Below, one piece after another: positions 50,463 to 58,823 of a stretch of DNA of 64,000 bases. The position numbers were made by a program, and so were the translations under genes. A model generated the notes under the pieces. The model was not told where the DNA came from. It ran no database searches and saw only the letters and a list, made by a program, of their open reading frames with translations. The stretch spans positions 62,001-126,000 of the forward strand of contig CAIJPD010000018.1 of the NCBI GenBank assembly GCA_903822495.1, given 5' to 3'. Source of the stretch: an uncultured Chloroflexota bacterium (GTDB lineage: Bacteria > Chloroflexota > Limnocylindria > Limnocylindrales > CSP1-4). Each line of letters begins with the position of its first letter. Position 1 is the stretch's first letter.

Positions 50463-51311
50463 CTAGAGCCCCGTCTCGAAGATGCGGATGTCCTCCGGCG
50501 TGGCCGTCCCGCCGTCGCCCCGGGTGAAGGCCAGGGCGTCCCGGGTCCCCAGCGCGTCCAGGTCCGCCGGGAAGCGGGCGATCATCCCCAGGACCACCGT
50601 CCGGATCCGCGCCGAGTTCTTCTCGAAGACCTCGATGACGCTGTGGGCGTTGACCGCCTCGGTCCCCTCGATGACCCCGGCGTCGTAGTCCGTGATCAGC
50701 GAGATGTTGACCACCGCCATGCCCAGCTCCCGGCACAGGTAGGCCTCGGGGTACTGGGTCATGTTGATGACCTCCCAGCCCGCCGACGAGAACCAGCGCG
50801 ATTCCGCCTTGGTGGAGAAGCGCGGGCCCTGGATGACCACCACGGTCCCAGCCCGGTGAAGGGTGATCCCCTGCTCCTCGATCACCTGGGCGGCGATCTC
50901 GCGGAGCGTGGGGTCGTAGATCTCCGCCGAGGAGACGTGCGAGACGATCGGCCCGTCGAAGAAGGTGTCCGCCCGGCCGTTGGTGCGATCCACGAACTGG
51001 TCGCAGGTGACGAAGTCGCCGGGCTTGACGTGGGCCTGGAGGGAGCCAGCGGCGCACGGCGAGATGATCGCCTTGACGCCCAGGGCCTTCATGCCCCACA
51101 CGTTGGCGCGGTAGTTGACCTTGTGGGGCGGCAGCGTGTGGCGGCGCCCGTGGCGGGGCAGGAAGGCAACGCGCCGGCCCGCGACCGTGGCCAGGAAGTA
51201 GCTGTCCGAGGGCGCCCCGTATGGGGTGTCCACCTTGACTTCACGCACCTCGTCGAGGAGGGAATAGAAGCCCGACCCCCCGAACACCCCAATCTCCGCG
51301 TGATCCGCCAC
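50463..51311 (-). CDS. mtnP: S-methyl-5'-thioadenosine phosphorylase
   Basis: A 282-residue purine nucleoside phosphorylase-family enzyme that cleaves methylthioadenosine (from polyamine or SAM reactions) to methylthioribose-1-phosphate and adenine. Signatures: IGVFGGSGFYSLLDEVREVK, RVAFLPRHGRRHTLPPHKVN, the phosphate-site VVVIQGPRFSTKAESRWFSS, and the base-site NMTQYPEAYLCRELGMAVVN with SLITDYDAG. The C-terminal tail is short. GTG 51311 was chosen because GGGGAG lies six bases before it; an ATG two codons upstream (51317) directly abuts that purine run. A minus-strand TAGAAT (51366-51361) may be its -10. Confidence 0.94.
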   Translation of the reverse strand: MADHAEIGVFGGSGFYSLLDEVREVKVDTPYGAPSDSYFLATVAGRRVAFLPRHGRRHTLPPHKVNYRANVWGMKALGVKAIISPCAAGSLQAHVKPGDFVTCDQFVDRTNGRADTFFDGPIVSHVSSAEIYDPTLREIAAQVIEEQGITLHRAGTVVVIQGPRFSTKAESRWFSSAGWEVINMTQYPEAYLCRELGMAVVNISLITDYDAGVIEGTEAVNAHSVIEVFEKNSARIRTVVLGMIARFPADLDALGTRDALAFTRGDGGTATPEDIRIFETGL

Positions 51312-51383
51312 CGACATCTCCCCTGTGCTTCCGAGCGCGGTCGTCGCGGCGCTCGGCCCGATTCTAGCCCGCGCGCCGGGGCG

Positions 51384-51389
51384 TACCAT
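51384..51389 (+). promoter_or_regulatory. -10 box TACCAT, leaderless start of PPOX/cofD unit
   Basis: TACCAT, six bases (CCGGAC), ATG 51396; identical hexamer to the one at 24653. Confidence 0.65.
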
Positions 51390-51395
51390 CCGGAC

Positions 51396-51851
51396 ATGAG
51401 CGACACCACCCGGGAGGCCGCCGCGCCGGCCGTCCTGTCCGAGCCGGTCCGCCGATTCCTGGCGGCCCCGCACACCGCCGCCGTCGCCACCATCGGTGCC
51501 GACGGCGCCCCGCACCAGACCTTTGTCTGGTACGCGCTGGAGCCCGACGGCGCCATCCTGCTCAACTCCCTGGTGGGCCGCCGCTGGCCCGCGGAGCTCC
51601 AGCGGGACGGCCGCGCCGCCCTGGCCATCGCCAACGTGGCCAACCAGCTCAGCTGGGTCGGCATCAGCGCCGAGGTCGTCTCGGTGGACCATGACCGGGA
51701 GCGGGCCCTGGCGGACATCCTCGCGCTCGCCCACCGCTACCAGGAGCATCCGACGGAGGAGTACCTCGACGGCTTCCGGAGCCAGCTCCGGATCACGTTT
51801 CGCCTCCGGATCACCCGCCTCCACGATCACCTGCGGGCGCCCGACCTGTGA
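51396..51851 (+). CDS. PPOX-class (F420-dependent-type) flavin/F420-binding protein
   Basis: A 151-residue split beta-barrel protein of the pyridoxamine-phosphate-oxidase-like superfamily. AAVATIGADGAPHQTFVWYA and ILLNSLVGRRWPAELQRDGR are the cofactor-binding strands; YLDGFRSQLRITFRLRITRL is the C-terminal strand. It is coupled to cofD (GTGA overlap), the transferase step of F420 synthesis, so F420 rather than FMN is the likely cofactor. Substrate unknown; relatives reduce biliverdin, aflatoxins or quinones. Confidence 0.88.
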   Translation: MSDTTREAAAPAVLSEPVRRFLAAPHTAAVATIGADGAPHQTFVWYALEPDGAILLNSLVGRRWPAELQRDGRAALAIANVANQLSWVGISAEVVSVDHDRERALADILALAHRYQEHPTEEYLDGFRSQLRITFRLRITRLHDHLRAPDL

Positions 51852-52792
51852 CCGCCGCGGGGCGCGTCGTCGCCCTGGCCGGCGGAGTCGGCGGCTCGAA
51901 GCTCGCAGACGGCCTGCAGGTGCTCCTTGGGGACCGGCTGACCGTCATCGTCAACACCGCGGACGACACGGAGCGCCACGGCCTCCTGGTCTCGCCCGAC
52001 CACGACACGGTCATGTACACCCTGGCAGGGCTCGCCAACGAGGAGCAGGGCTGGGGCCTGCGTGGCGAGACGTGGGCCACGTCCGCCATGCTCGAGCGGC
52101 TGGGCGAGGAGACGTGGTTCCGCCTGGGGGACCAGGACCTTGGGGTCCATATCGCCCGCACGCGCCTGCTGCGCGCCGGCGGGCGACCCACGACGGTCGC
52201 GCTCCATCTCCAGCGCTCGCTGGGCGTGACGGCCACCATCCTGCCCATGACCGATGCGTCGGTGCGGACCAGGGTGCGCACCGACCACGGCTGGCTGGAC
52301 TTCCAGGAGTACTTCGTCCATCGCCACCAGGAGCCAGTCGTCCTCGAGCTGGAGCTGGCAGGCATTGGGACGGCCCACGCGACGCCGGAGGTGCTCGCCG
52401 CGCTGGACGGGGCGGACCTGATCGTCATCGGGCCATCCAACCCGCTCGTCTCGATCGGGCCGATCCTGGCCGTCGGCGGGATGCGTGAGGCCATCGCCCG
52501 GGCCCGGGCACGCGGCGTCACGGTGGTGGCCGTCTCCGGGATCATCGGCGGCAAGGCGGTCCGCGGACCGGCGGACCGGATGCTCACCTCGCTGGGGCAC
52601 GACCCGTCGGCGCTGGGCGTCGCGCGCCTGTACGGCGACGTCGCCTCGGTGTTCGTGCTCGATCGCGTCGACGAGGCGCTGGCGAGCGCCGTCGCGTCGC
52701 TCGGCCTCCGGCCCGTGATCCTCGACACGCTGATGGCCGATCGAGCGGGTCGCTCCCGGTTGGCCGGCGAAGTCCTGGCCGCGGTCGGCTAG
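51848..52792 (+). CDS. cofD: 2-phospho-L-lactate transferase (F420 biosynthesis)
   Basis: A 314-residue CofD/FbiA enzyme that transfers the phospholactyl (or phosphoenolpyruvyl) group from its GDP-activated form to Fo. Motifs: VVALAGGVGGSKLADGLQVL, TVIVNTADDTERHGLLVSPD, HDTVMYTLAGLANEEQGWGL, VIGPSNPLVSIGPILAVGGM and VTVVAVSGIIGGKAVRGPAD. Length is typical. GTG 51848 overlaps the PPOX stop. Its own TAG forms the first half of the -10-like box before the cofC-cofE gene. Confidence 0.95.
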   Translation: MTAAGRVVALAGGVGGSKLADGLQVLLGDRLTVIVNTADDTERHGLLVSPDHDTVMYTLAGLANEEQGWGLRGETWATSAMLERLGEETWFRLGDQDLGVHIARTRLLRAGGRPTTVALHLQRSLGVTATILPMTDASVRTRVRTDHGWLDFQEYFVHRHQEPVVLELELAGIGTAHATPEVLAALDGADLIVIGPSNPLVSIGPILAVGGMREAIARARARGVTVVAVSGIIGGKAVRGPADRMLTSLGHDPSALGVARLYGDVASVFVLDRVDEALASAVASLGLRPVILDTLMADRAGRSRLAGEVLAAVG

Positions 52793-52795
52793 GAT
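52790..52795 (+). promoter_or_regulatory. -10-like TAGGAT formed by the cofD stop codon
   Basis: TAG stop plus GAT gives TAGGAT, seven bases before ATG 52803. It could be an internal leaderless promoter; its AGGA could alternatively act as a Shine-Dalgarno. Confidence 0.4.
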
Positions 52796-52802
52796 CCCAC
52801 CC

Positions 52803-54269
52803 ATGGCAGAGCACGCAGCCGGCAGCAGGGGCCGGGCAGACACGTGGGTGGTCGTGCCCCTGCGCGGCCTGGAGGCCGCCAAGTCACGGCTGGGCGGTCA
52901 GCTCGATGCGGAGGAACGGCTCGACCTGGTCACGGGGCTGCTGGAACGCACCCTGGCTGCGGCGACCGGCTGCGGCGGGGTGGACCGCGTGCTCCTGGTC
53001 AGCCCGGATCTGGCCGCGCTGGAGCTGGGTGCCAGCATCGGCGTCGAGACGCTCCGGGAGCCCGGCCGCGGCCTCAATGCGGCCCTGCGCGCCGCCCGTG
53101 ATCATGCCGTCGCGCATGGCGCGACCACCCTCCTGGTGCTCCCTGCCGACCTGCCGCGCGTCAGCCCGGAGGCCATCGGCCACGTCATCGCCGCAGCAGA
53201 CACGCTCCGCGACGGAACCCGTCACGTGGTGGCGATGGTCCCGGACCGCCACGGCGGCGGCACCAACGCCCTGCTGCTGAGCCCGCCGGACACCATCCCG
53301 TTCACCTTCGGGCCCGGCAGCTCCATCGCCCATCGCGCGGCGGCGATCGCGGCGGGCGCCGCGCTCGTGGAGCTCGACGGGGAGCTCACCCTGGATGTGG
53401 ACACTCCGGATGACCTGCTCCTCGCCGAGGTCGCGCTCTCGCCGGCGGAGCACGTGGACTCCCGGCACCACGGGACGGTCATCCCCCTGGCCCGGTCGCC
53501 CTCGCCGTCCCGCGTGGAGATCGTGGCGCTCGACGGCATCCCGGAGATCCGGCCGGGCGACGACCTCGCCGCGCTGATCATCGCGGCGTTGCAGGGCACC
53601 CCGGGGCTCCTCCCGCTGCGCGACGACGACGTCCTGGTGGTGACCCAGAAGGTGGTCTCCAAGGCCGAGGGCGCGATGGTGGACCTGACCATGGTGCAGC
53701 CCCGTGCGGAGGCCACCGAGTACGCGGCCCGCTGGGACCGCGACGCCCGGCAGGTCGAGGTCGTGCTGCGCGAGGCGGTTCGCGTCGTCCGCATGGCCAA
53801 CGGCGTGATCATCACCGAGACGCCCCACGGCTTCGTGTGCGCCAACGGCGGCATCGACGCGTCGAACCTGGGCCCCGGCTCGGGCAGCGTCGTCACGCTG
53901 CTCCCCGTGGACGCGGATGCATCCGCGCGCGGGATCCGGACCGCCGTCCGCGAGCGCCTGGGCCGGGACGTGCCGGTGATCGTGTCCGACTCGTTCGGCC
54001 GACCCTGGCGGTGGGGCATCGTGGACGTGGCCATCGGCGTCTCCGGCCTGGAGCCGCTGGAGGACCTGCGCGGGTTCCCGGACCACGACGGCCGCGTCAT
54101 GCGCTCCACGGTCCGCGCCGTCGCCGACGAGCTGGCCTCCGCGGCGGAGCTGGCGCTGGGCAAGTCGGCCGGCCGCCCGGTCGCGGTCATCCGGGGGGCG
54201 ACGTTCGCCCGCGGCGAGACCGCCATCCGGGACGCGCTGATCCCGGGGGAGATGGACCTCTTCCGCTGA
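52803..54269 (+). CDS. Fused CofC-CofE: F420 guanylyltransferase and gamma-glutamyl ligase
   Basis: A 488-residue bifunctional protein. Residues about 14-215 are CofC (WVVVPLRGLEAAKSRLGGQL, TLLVLPADLPRVSPEAIGHV, MVPDRHGGGTNALLLSPPDT), which GTP-activates phospholactate or PEP. Residues about 235-488 are CofE (IPEIRPGDDLAALIIAALQG, VLVVTQKVVSKAEGAMVDL, MANGVIITETPHGFVCANGG, VSDSFGRPWRWGIVDVAIGV), which adds glutamates to F420-0. The nitroreductase-like half of actinobacterial FbiB is absent. With CofD upstream this gives three of the four late F420 steps; Fo synthase (CofGH/FbiC) is not in the window. Confidence 0.93.
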   Translation: MAEHAAGSRGRADTWVVVPLRGLEAAKSRLGGQLDAEERLDLVTGLLERTLAAATGCGGVDRVLLVSPDLAALELGASIGVETLREPGRGLNAALRAARDHAVAHGATTLLVLPADLPRVSPEAIGHVIAAADTLRDGTRHVVAMVPDRHGGGTNALLLSPPDTIPFTFGPGSSIAHRAAAIAAGAALVELDGELTLDVDTPDDLLLAEVALSPAEHVDSRHHGTVIPLARSPSPSRVEIVALDGIPEIRPGDDLAALIIAALQGTPGLLPLRDDDVLVVTQKVVSKAEGAMVDLTMVQPRAEATEYAARWDRDARQVEVVLREAVRVVRMANGVIITETPHGFVCANGGIDASNLGPGSGSVVTLLPVDADASARGIRTAVRERLGRDVPVIVSDSFGRPWRWGIVDVAIGVSGLEPLEDLRGFPDHDGRVMRSTVRAVADELASAAELALGKSAGRPVAVIRGATFARGETAIRDALIPGEMDLFR

Positions 54270-54359
54270 GGCGCGGGCGGCGCCAACCGCCGCCCAACCG
54301 ACGCACGTCGGACCGAGAATGGGTAGCCTGATGGCCTCGCCCTGCAGCACGGATCGGTG

Positions 54360-55256
54360 ATGAAGCTCGGACTCCAGATCCCTCGGTTCACCTGGCCCGG
54401 CGGCGACGCCGCGATCGCCCCCGAGCTGGCCCGGATCGTCCGGACCGCGGAGGACGTCGGCTTCGATTCCGTCTGGGTGATGGACCACTTCTTCCAGCTG
54501 CGTGGCGTCGGCGCGGTGGAGGAGCCCATGCTCGAGGGCTGGACCACCCTGGGATGGATGGCCGCGCTGACCACCCGCCTGGAGCTGGGGCTGATGGTGG
54601 GCGGCATCCACTATCGCCAGGCCCCGCTCTGGGTGAAGGCGGCGACCACCCTCGACGTGCTGTCCGGCGGACGCGCCTGGCTGGGCATCGGCGCGGCCTG
54701 GAACCAGGAGGAGTCGGAGGGTCTGGGCTTCCCGTTCCCCAGCCTGGGCGAGCGCTTCGAGCAGCTGGAGGAGACCCTGGCCTACGCCCACCAGATGTGG
54801 TCGGGCGAGCACGGGACCAACGGACCCTTCGAAGGCCGCCACATCCACGCGACGCGCCTGCTCAACGCACCCCAGTCGATCCGCCGGCCCAGGCCGCCGA
54901 TCATGATCGGCGGGGGTGGCGAGCGAAAGACCCTCCGCCTGGTCGCCCAGTACGGGGATGCCTGCAACATCTTCGGGACGCCCGAGAAGCTGCAGCAGAA
55001 GTACGCGGTGCTGCGCGAGCACTGCGAGCGACTGGGCCGCCCGTACGACGAGATCGAGCGGAGCACGCTCCAGACCGTCCGCCTTCACCCCAACGAACAG
55101 GGTCCGGTAGAGACGCCGGCGCAGACGGTGGACCGCTTCGGCGTGCTGGCGGACGCCGGCGCCCAGACGATCATCTTCAACGTCCGCGACGTCTGGCGAC
55201 CGGGCGCCCTGGAGATCATCGGGAGCGAGATCCTCCCCCACCTCCGGGCGCTGTAG
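54360..55256 (+). CDS. LLM-class F420-dependent oxidoreductase
   Basis: A 298-residue luciferase-like TIM barrel: KLGLQIPRFTWPGGDAAIAP, VGFDSVWVMDHFFQLRGVGA, WTTLGWMAALTTRLELGLMV, GGRAWLGIGAAWNQEESEGL, RPPIMIGGGGERKTLRLVAQ, ADAGAQTIIFNVRDVWRPGA. The MIGGGGERKTLRLVA block and short C-terminus match F420-dependent TIGR03560-like members. It follows the CofC-CofE gene by 90 bp in the same direction. The ATG at 54360 overlaps the TGA of a nine-codon ORF (54331-54360) whose significance is uncertain. Confidence 0.9.
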   Translation: MKLGLQIPRFTWPGGDAAIAPELARIVRTAEDVGFDSVWVMDHFFQLRGVGAVEEPMLEGWTTLGWMAALTTRLELGLMVGGIHYRQAPLWVKAATTLDVLSGGRAWLGIGAAWNQEESEGLGFPFPSLGERFEQLEETLAYAHQMWSGEHGTNGPFEGRHIHATRLLNAPQSIRRPRPPIMIGGGGERKTLRLVAQYGDACNIFGTPEKLQQKYAVLREHCERLGRPYDEIERSTLQTVRLHPNEQGPVETPAQTVDRFGVLADAGAQTIIFNVRDVWRPGALEIIGSEILPHLRAL

Positions 55257-55278
55257 GCGGCGCGCTGGGTCCGTCGGC

Positions 55279-55295
55279 ATACCCCCGGGGGGTAT
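55279..55295. promoter_or_regulatory. CsoR/CstR-like operator palindrome before thioredoxin reductase
   Basis: A perfect palindrome with half-sites ATACCCCC and GGGGGTAT around one central G, 19 bp before ATG 55314. Its right end overlaps TATACA (55293-55298), a possible -10. ATACCCC-n-GGGGTAT is the form of operators of the CsoR/RcnR/CstR repressor family (copper, formaldehyde, persulfide sensing). No such repressor gene lies in the window. Confidence 0.6.
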
Positions 55296-55313
55296 ACAAC
55301 CAGCCGTGATACG

Positions 55314-56543
55314 ATGGCTTTTGACCGGACCGCCCATCCCTCCCGACCCACTGGGGCCCACGACCGAATGACCGACAAGCCCACCACCTCCACCCCCTCC
55401 AGCCCGGCCGCGCCCGGGGCACCCGCGACCCCCGAGGCGCCAGCGGCGCCCGGCTTCGGCTCGGGCGGCTTCAGCTTCGCGATCGACTTCTCCGGCGATG
55501 CCGGCGCGGGAGCCGGCGCGGGCGTGGCCCTGGGCCAGGCGGCCCCGATCTCCGCACCCGGCGGGCCCTCCGACGGCGCCGACGGCCATGACGGGTCCGT
55601 GTCAAAGGTCGTGATCGTGGGCTCCGGCCCGGCGGGGCTGACCGCGGCGATCTACGCGGCTCGGGCCAACCTTGAGCCGCTGGTCCTCGCCGGCGTGGAG
55701 CCGGGCGGCCAGCTGATGATCACCAGCGAGGTGGAGAACTTCCCCGGCTTCCCGGACGGCATCCAGGGCCCCGAGCTGATGGCCCGCTTCCGGGCGCAGG
55801 CCGAGCGCTTCGGCACCCGAATCGTGGACGTGGACGTGGAGCGGGTGGACTTCTCGGAGCGGCCGTTCCGCCTCTGGGCACGCGGCGTGGAATACCGCGC
55901 CGAGTCCGTGATCATCGCGACGGGTGCGTCCGCGATGTGGCTGGGCCTGGAGAGCGAGACGCGCCTCCGCGGCCGGGGCGTCTCGGCGTGCGCCACCTGC
56001 GATGGCTTCTTCTTCCGGGACCGCGAGGTCGCCGTTGTGGGCGGCGGGGACACCGCGCTGGAGGAGGCCAACTTCCTGACCCGTTTCGCCAGCAAGGTCC
56101 ACCTGCTCCACCGGCGCGACACGTTCCGGGCCAGCAAGATCATGCTGGACCGCGCCAGCGCCAACGAGAAGATCCAGATCCACACCAACGTGGCGGTGGA
56201 GGAGGTCCTGGGCGGCGCCAAGGTGGAGGCGCTCCGCCTGCGCGACACCATCACGAACGACGAGCGGGTGCTCCCGATGGAGGGCCTCTTCGTGGCGATC
56301 GGCCACCGCCCCAACACCGCCGCCTTCGCCGGCTGGCTGGCGGTAGACGACAAGGGCTACCTGGTGGTGGAGGGCCACACGGGCTCGCAGATCGACGGCG
56401 TGTTCATCGCGGGCGACGTCCACGACCACCACTACCGCCAGGCCGTGACGGCAGCGGCGGACGGCTGCAAGGCGGCGATCGACGTAGAGCACTGGCTGGA
56501 GGCCAGGGGGATCGCCAGGGCCAGCACCGTGACGGCGTGGTAG
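55314..56543 (+). CDS. trxB: Thioredoxin reductase (NADPH) with N-terminal low-complexity extension
   Basis: A 409-residue FAD/NADPH enzyme that reduces thioredoxin. The catalytic domain starts near residue 98 (SKVVIVGSGPAGLTAAIYAA). The redox pair is Cys226-A-T-Cys229 (SACATCDGFFFRDREVAVVG, with GGGDTALEEANFL as the NADPH loop) and HRRDTFRASKIML follows. The C-terminal FAD motif is GVFIAGDVHDHHYRQAVTAA. The first ~95 residues are an Ala/Gly/Pro/Ser-rich arm absent from usual TrxB. ATG 55368 (MTDKPTTSTP) is an alternative start that keeps most of this arm. The gene sits behind the CsoR/CstR-like palindrome. Confidence 0.93.
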   Translation: MAFDRTAHPSRPTGAHDRMTDKPTTSTPSSPAAPGAPATPEAPAAPGFGSGGFSFAIDFSGDAGAGAGAGVALGQAAPISAPGGPSDGADGHDGSVSKVVIVGSGPAGLTAAIYAARANLEPLVLAGVEPGGQLMITSEVENFPGFPDGIQGPELMARFRAQAERFGTRIVDVDVERVDFSERPFRLWARGVEYRAESVIIATGASAMWLGLESETRLRGRGVSACATCDGFFFRDREVAVVGGGDTALEEANFLTRFASKVHLLHRRDTFRASKIMLDRASANEKIQIHTNVAVEEVLGGAKVEALRLRDTITNDERVLPMEGLFVAIGHRPNTAAFAGWLAVDDKGYLVVEGHTGSQIDGVFIAGDVHDHHYRQAVTAAADGCKAAIDVEHWLEARGIARASTVTAW

Positions 56544-56568
56544 GGCGCGTCCCACTCGCGATCGGCTC

Positions 56569-58734
56569 GTGACGGGCAGCACTCGCGGCTCCGGTTCGGG
56601 CGGCGGCGGACGCCGCTTCCGCCAGTCGTTCGAGTCGGAGCGCCCGGTCCCCCTCTCGCCGGAGCGCCGGAACCGGACCGTCCGGCTGATGGTCGCCTTC
56701 TTCGCGCCGTACCGGCGCAAGGTCGCCGTGGTGCTGGTCGCCATCGTCGCGACCAGCCTCCTTGGCCTGGCCAACCCGCTGATCCTCAAGCTCCTGATCG
56801 ACGAGGCCATCCCCAACCGGGACCTGGGCCTGCTCAACCTGTTCGTCGGCCTGATGATCGCCCTGCCGATCGTCTCGGGGCTGATCGGGGTAGGCCAGAG
56901 CTACGTCAACAACGTCGTGGGCCAGGGGGTGATGCAGGACCTCCGCGTGGCGCTCTACGGCCACCTGCAGGCGATGCCGCTCCGGTTCTTCACGGAGACA
57001 CGGACCGGCGAGATCCAGAGCCGGCTGGCCAACGACGTGGGCGGGATCCAGCGGGTGGTCACGGACGCGGCCAGCTCCATCACGAGCAACGCGGTCATCG
57101 CCCTGAGCACGGTCGTCACCATGGCGATCCTGGACTGGCGCCTGACGCTCCTCTCGCTCGCCCTGCTCCCCTTCTTCATGTTCCTCACCTACCGGGTGGG
57201 CAACATCCGGCGCGAGATCAGCGCGGCCACACAGCGCTCCCTGGCGGACCTCTCCGCCGTGACGGAGGAGACACTCAGCGTGTCCGGGATCCTCCTCTCC
57301 AAGACCTTCGGACAGCAGGGCCCGGCGGTCGACCGCTACGGGGCGCTGGCGCAGCGGCTGGCGCGGCTGCAGATCCGGCAAGCCATGGTGGGCCGCTGGT
57401 TCTTCATGATCGTCGGCACCATCTTCACGATCACGCCGGCGTTCGTGTACTGGCTGGCCGGCTACCTGGCGGTCAGCGGGGATCCGTCCGCGCCCTCCAT
57501 CGGCGACATCGTGGCGTTCACCACGCTCCAGAGCCGGCTCTTCTTCCCGCTGGGCCAGCTGCTCAACTTCCAGGCGGACTTCCAGGGCGCGCTGGCGCTC
57601 TTCGACCGGATCTTCGAGTACCTGGAGCTGCGGCCGGAGATCACGGACGCGCCGGGGGCGGTCGCCATCGAGCCACGCACGACACGGGGACGGGTCCGCT
57701 TCCGCGATGTCTCGTTCCGCTACCCGTCGGTGCCCATCCTGGCCAGCACCATGGTGGTGGTGGCGGCGCGGCCACCGGGGGCGACTGGTGCCGGGGAGAC
57801 GGCATCGGCCGACGGTTCGGCCGCTTCGGTTCCGCCGGGCCCGCCGGGCCAGCCCAGCCAGCCCTTCGCCCTCGAGGGCATCGACTTCGAGGCCGAGCCG
57901 GGCGAGCTGGTGGCGCTGGTGGGTCCATCGGGCTCCGGCAAGACCTCGACCACCTACCTGATCCCCCGCCTGTATGACGCGGACCAGGGCGCGGTCGAGA
58001 TCGACGGACGAGATATCCGCGAGATCACCCTCCAGAGCCTGGGCGAGGTGATCGGCTTCGTGACCCAGGAGACGTACCTCTTCCACGCGAGCATCCGCGA
58101 GAACCTGGCCTACGCCAAGCCGGGGGCTTCCGACTCGGAGCTGGAGGTGGCCGCCAGGGCGGCCGCCATCCACGACCGGGTCATGGAGCTGCCAGAGGGC
58201 TACGACACCGTGGTCGGCGAGCGCGGCTACAAGCTGTCGGGCGGCGAGAAGCAGCGGATCGCCATCGCGCGGGTGCTGCTCAAGGACCCCCGCATCCTGA
58301 TCCTGGACGAGGCGACGTCCGCGCTGGACACGGTCAGCGAGCGGCTCATCCAGGACGCGGTGGAGGGCCTGATGGTGGGCCGGACCACCATCGCCATCGC
58401 CCATCGACTCTCCACCATCCTGCGGGCCGACCGGATCCTGGTCTACCAGCGCGGCCACATCGTGGAACGCGGAACGCACGCGGAGCTGCTGGCCCAGGGC
58501 GGCGTGTATGCGCGGCTCTACCGCGAGCAGTTCCAGTCGGAGCTGACGGGCGGGACGGGGGCCCGCCGGGTGGCGCCCGACGACGGGATGGGCGGCGAGG
58601 CGGGCGCGGCCGGGACGGACCTGTCGGCCGAAGAGTCCGACGGCGGCGCCGATGCGCGTGGTGAGGCGCTCCTTGCGCAGGTGGCCAACGTGGAGCCGGC
58701 GGCGGCATCCGGGCTGGAGCCCGGCGCGGGCTGA
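56569..58734 (+). CDS. ABC exporter, fused membrane and ATPase domains (MsbA/LmrA type)
   Basis: A 721-residue half-transporter. Six helices span residues about 50-320 (VVLVAIVATSLLGLANPLIL ... FFMIVGTIFTITPAFVYWLA), followed by a nucleotide-binding domain: Walker A GPSGSGKTSTTYLI, signature KLSGGEKQRIAIARVL, Walker B ILILDEATSALDT, switch IAIAHRLSTI. A Pro/Gly/Ala-rich insert of about 35 residues (ARPPGATGAGETASADGSAA) breaks the first NBD strand before Walker A, and the last 70 residues are acidic/Gly-rich. Start GTG 56569 follows trxB by 25 bp. It probably works as a homodimer; substrate unknown. Confidence 0.92.
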   Translation: MTGSTRGSGSGGGGRRFRQSFESERPVPLSPERRNRTVRLMVAFFAPYRRKVAVVLVAIVATSLLGLANPLILKLLIDEAIPNRDLGLLNLFVGLMIALPIVSGLIGVGQSYVNNVVGQGVMQDLRVALYGHLQAMPLRFFTETRTGEIQSRLANDVGGIQRVVTDAASSITSNAVIALSTVVTMAILDWRLTLLSLALLPFFMFLTYRVGNIRREISAATQRSLADLSAVTEETLSVSGILLSKTFGQQGPAVDRYGALAQRLARLQIRQAMVGRWFFMIVGTIFTITPAFVYWLAGYLAVSGDPSAPSIGDIVAFTTLQSRLFFPLGQLLNFQADFQGALALFDRIFEYLELRPEITDAPGAVAIEPRTTRGRVRFRDVSFRYPSVPILASTMVVVAARPPGATGAGETASADGSAASVPPGPPGQPSQPFALEGIDFEAEPGELVALVGPSGSGKTSTTYLIPRLYDADQGAVEIDGRDIREITLQSLGEVIGFVTQETYLFHASIRENLAYAKPGASDSELEVAARAAAIHDRVMELPEGYDTVVGERGYKLSGGEKQRIAIARVLLKDPRILILDEATSALDTVSERLIQDAVEGLMVGRTTIAIAHRLSTILRADRILVYQRGHIVERGTHAELLAQGGVYARLYREQFQSELTGGTGARRVAPDDGMGGEAGAAGTDLSAEESDGGADARGEALLAQVANVEPAAASGLEPGAG

Positions 58735-58823
58735 CGAGCGGCGACTGATAGGAAGCAGGACCGCCCGGGTCATTCGGGTGGGCCCAACCTGGGTGCGGAG
58801 GCGATCCACCGCTCGATCGAGCC

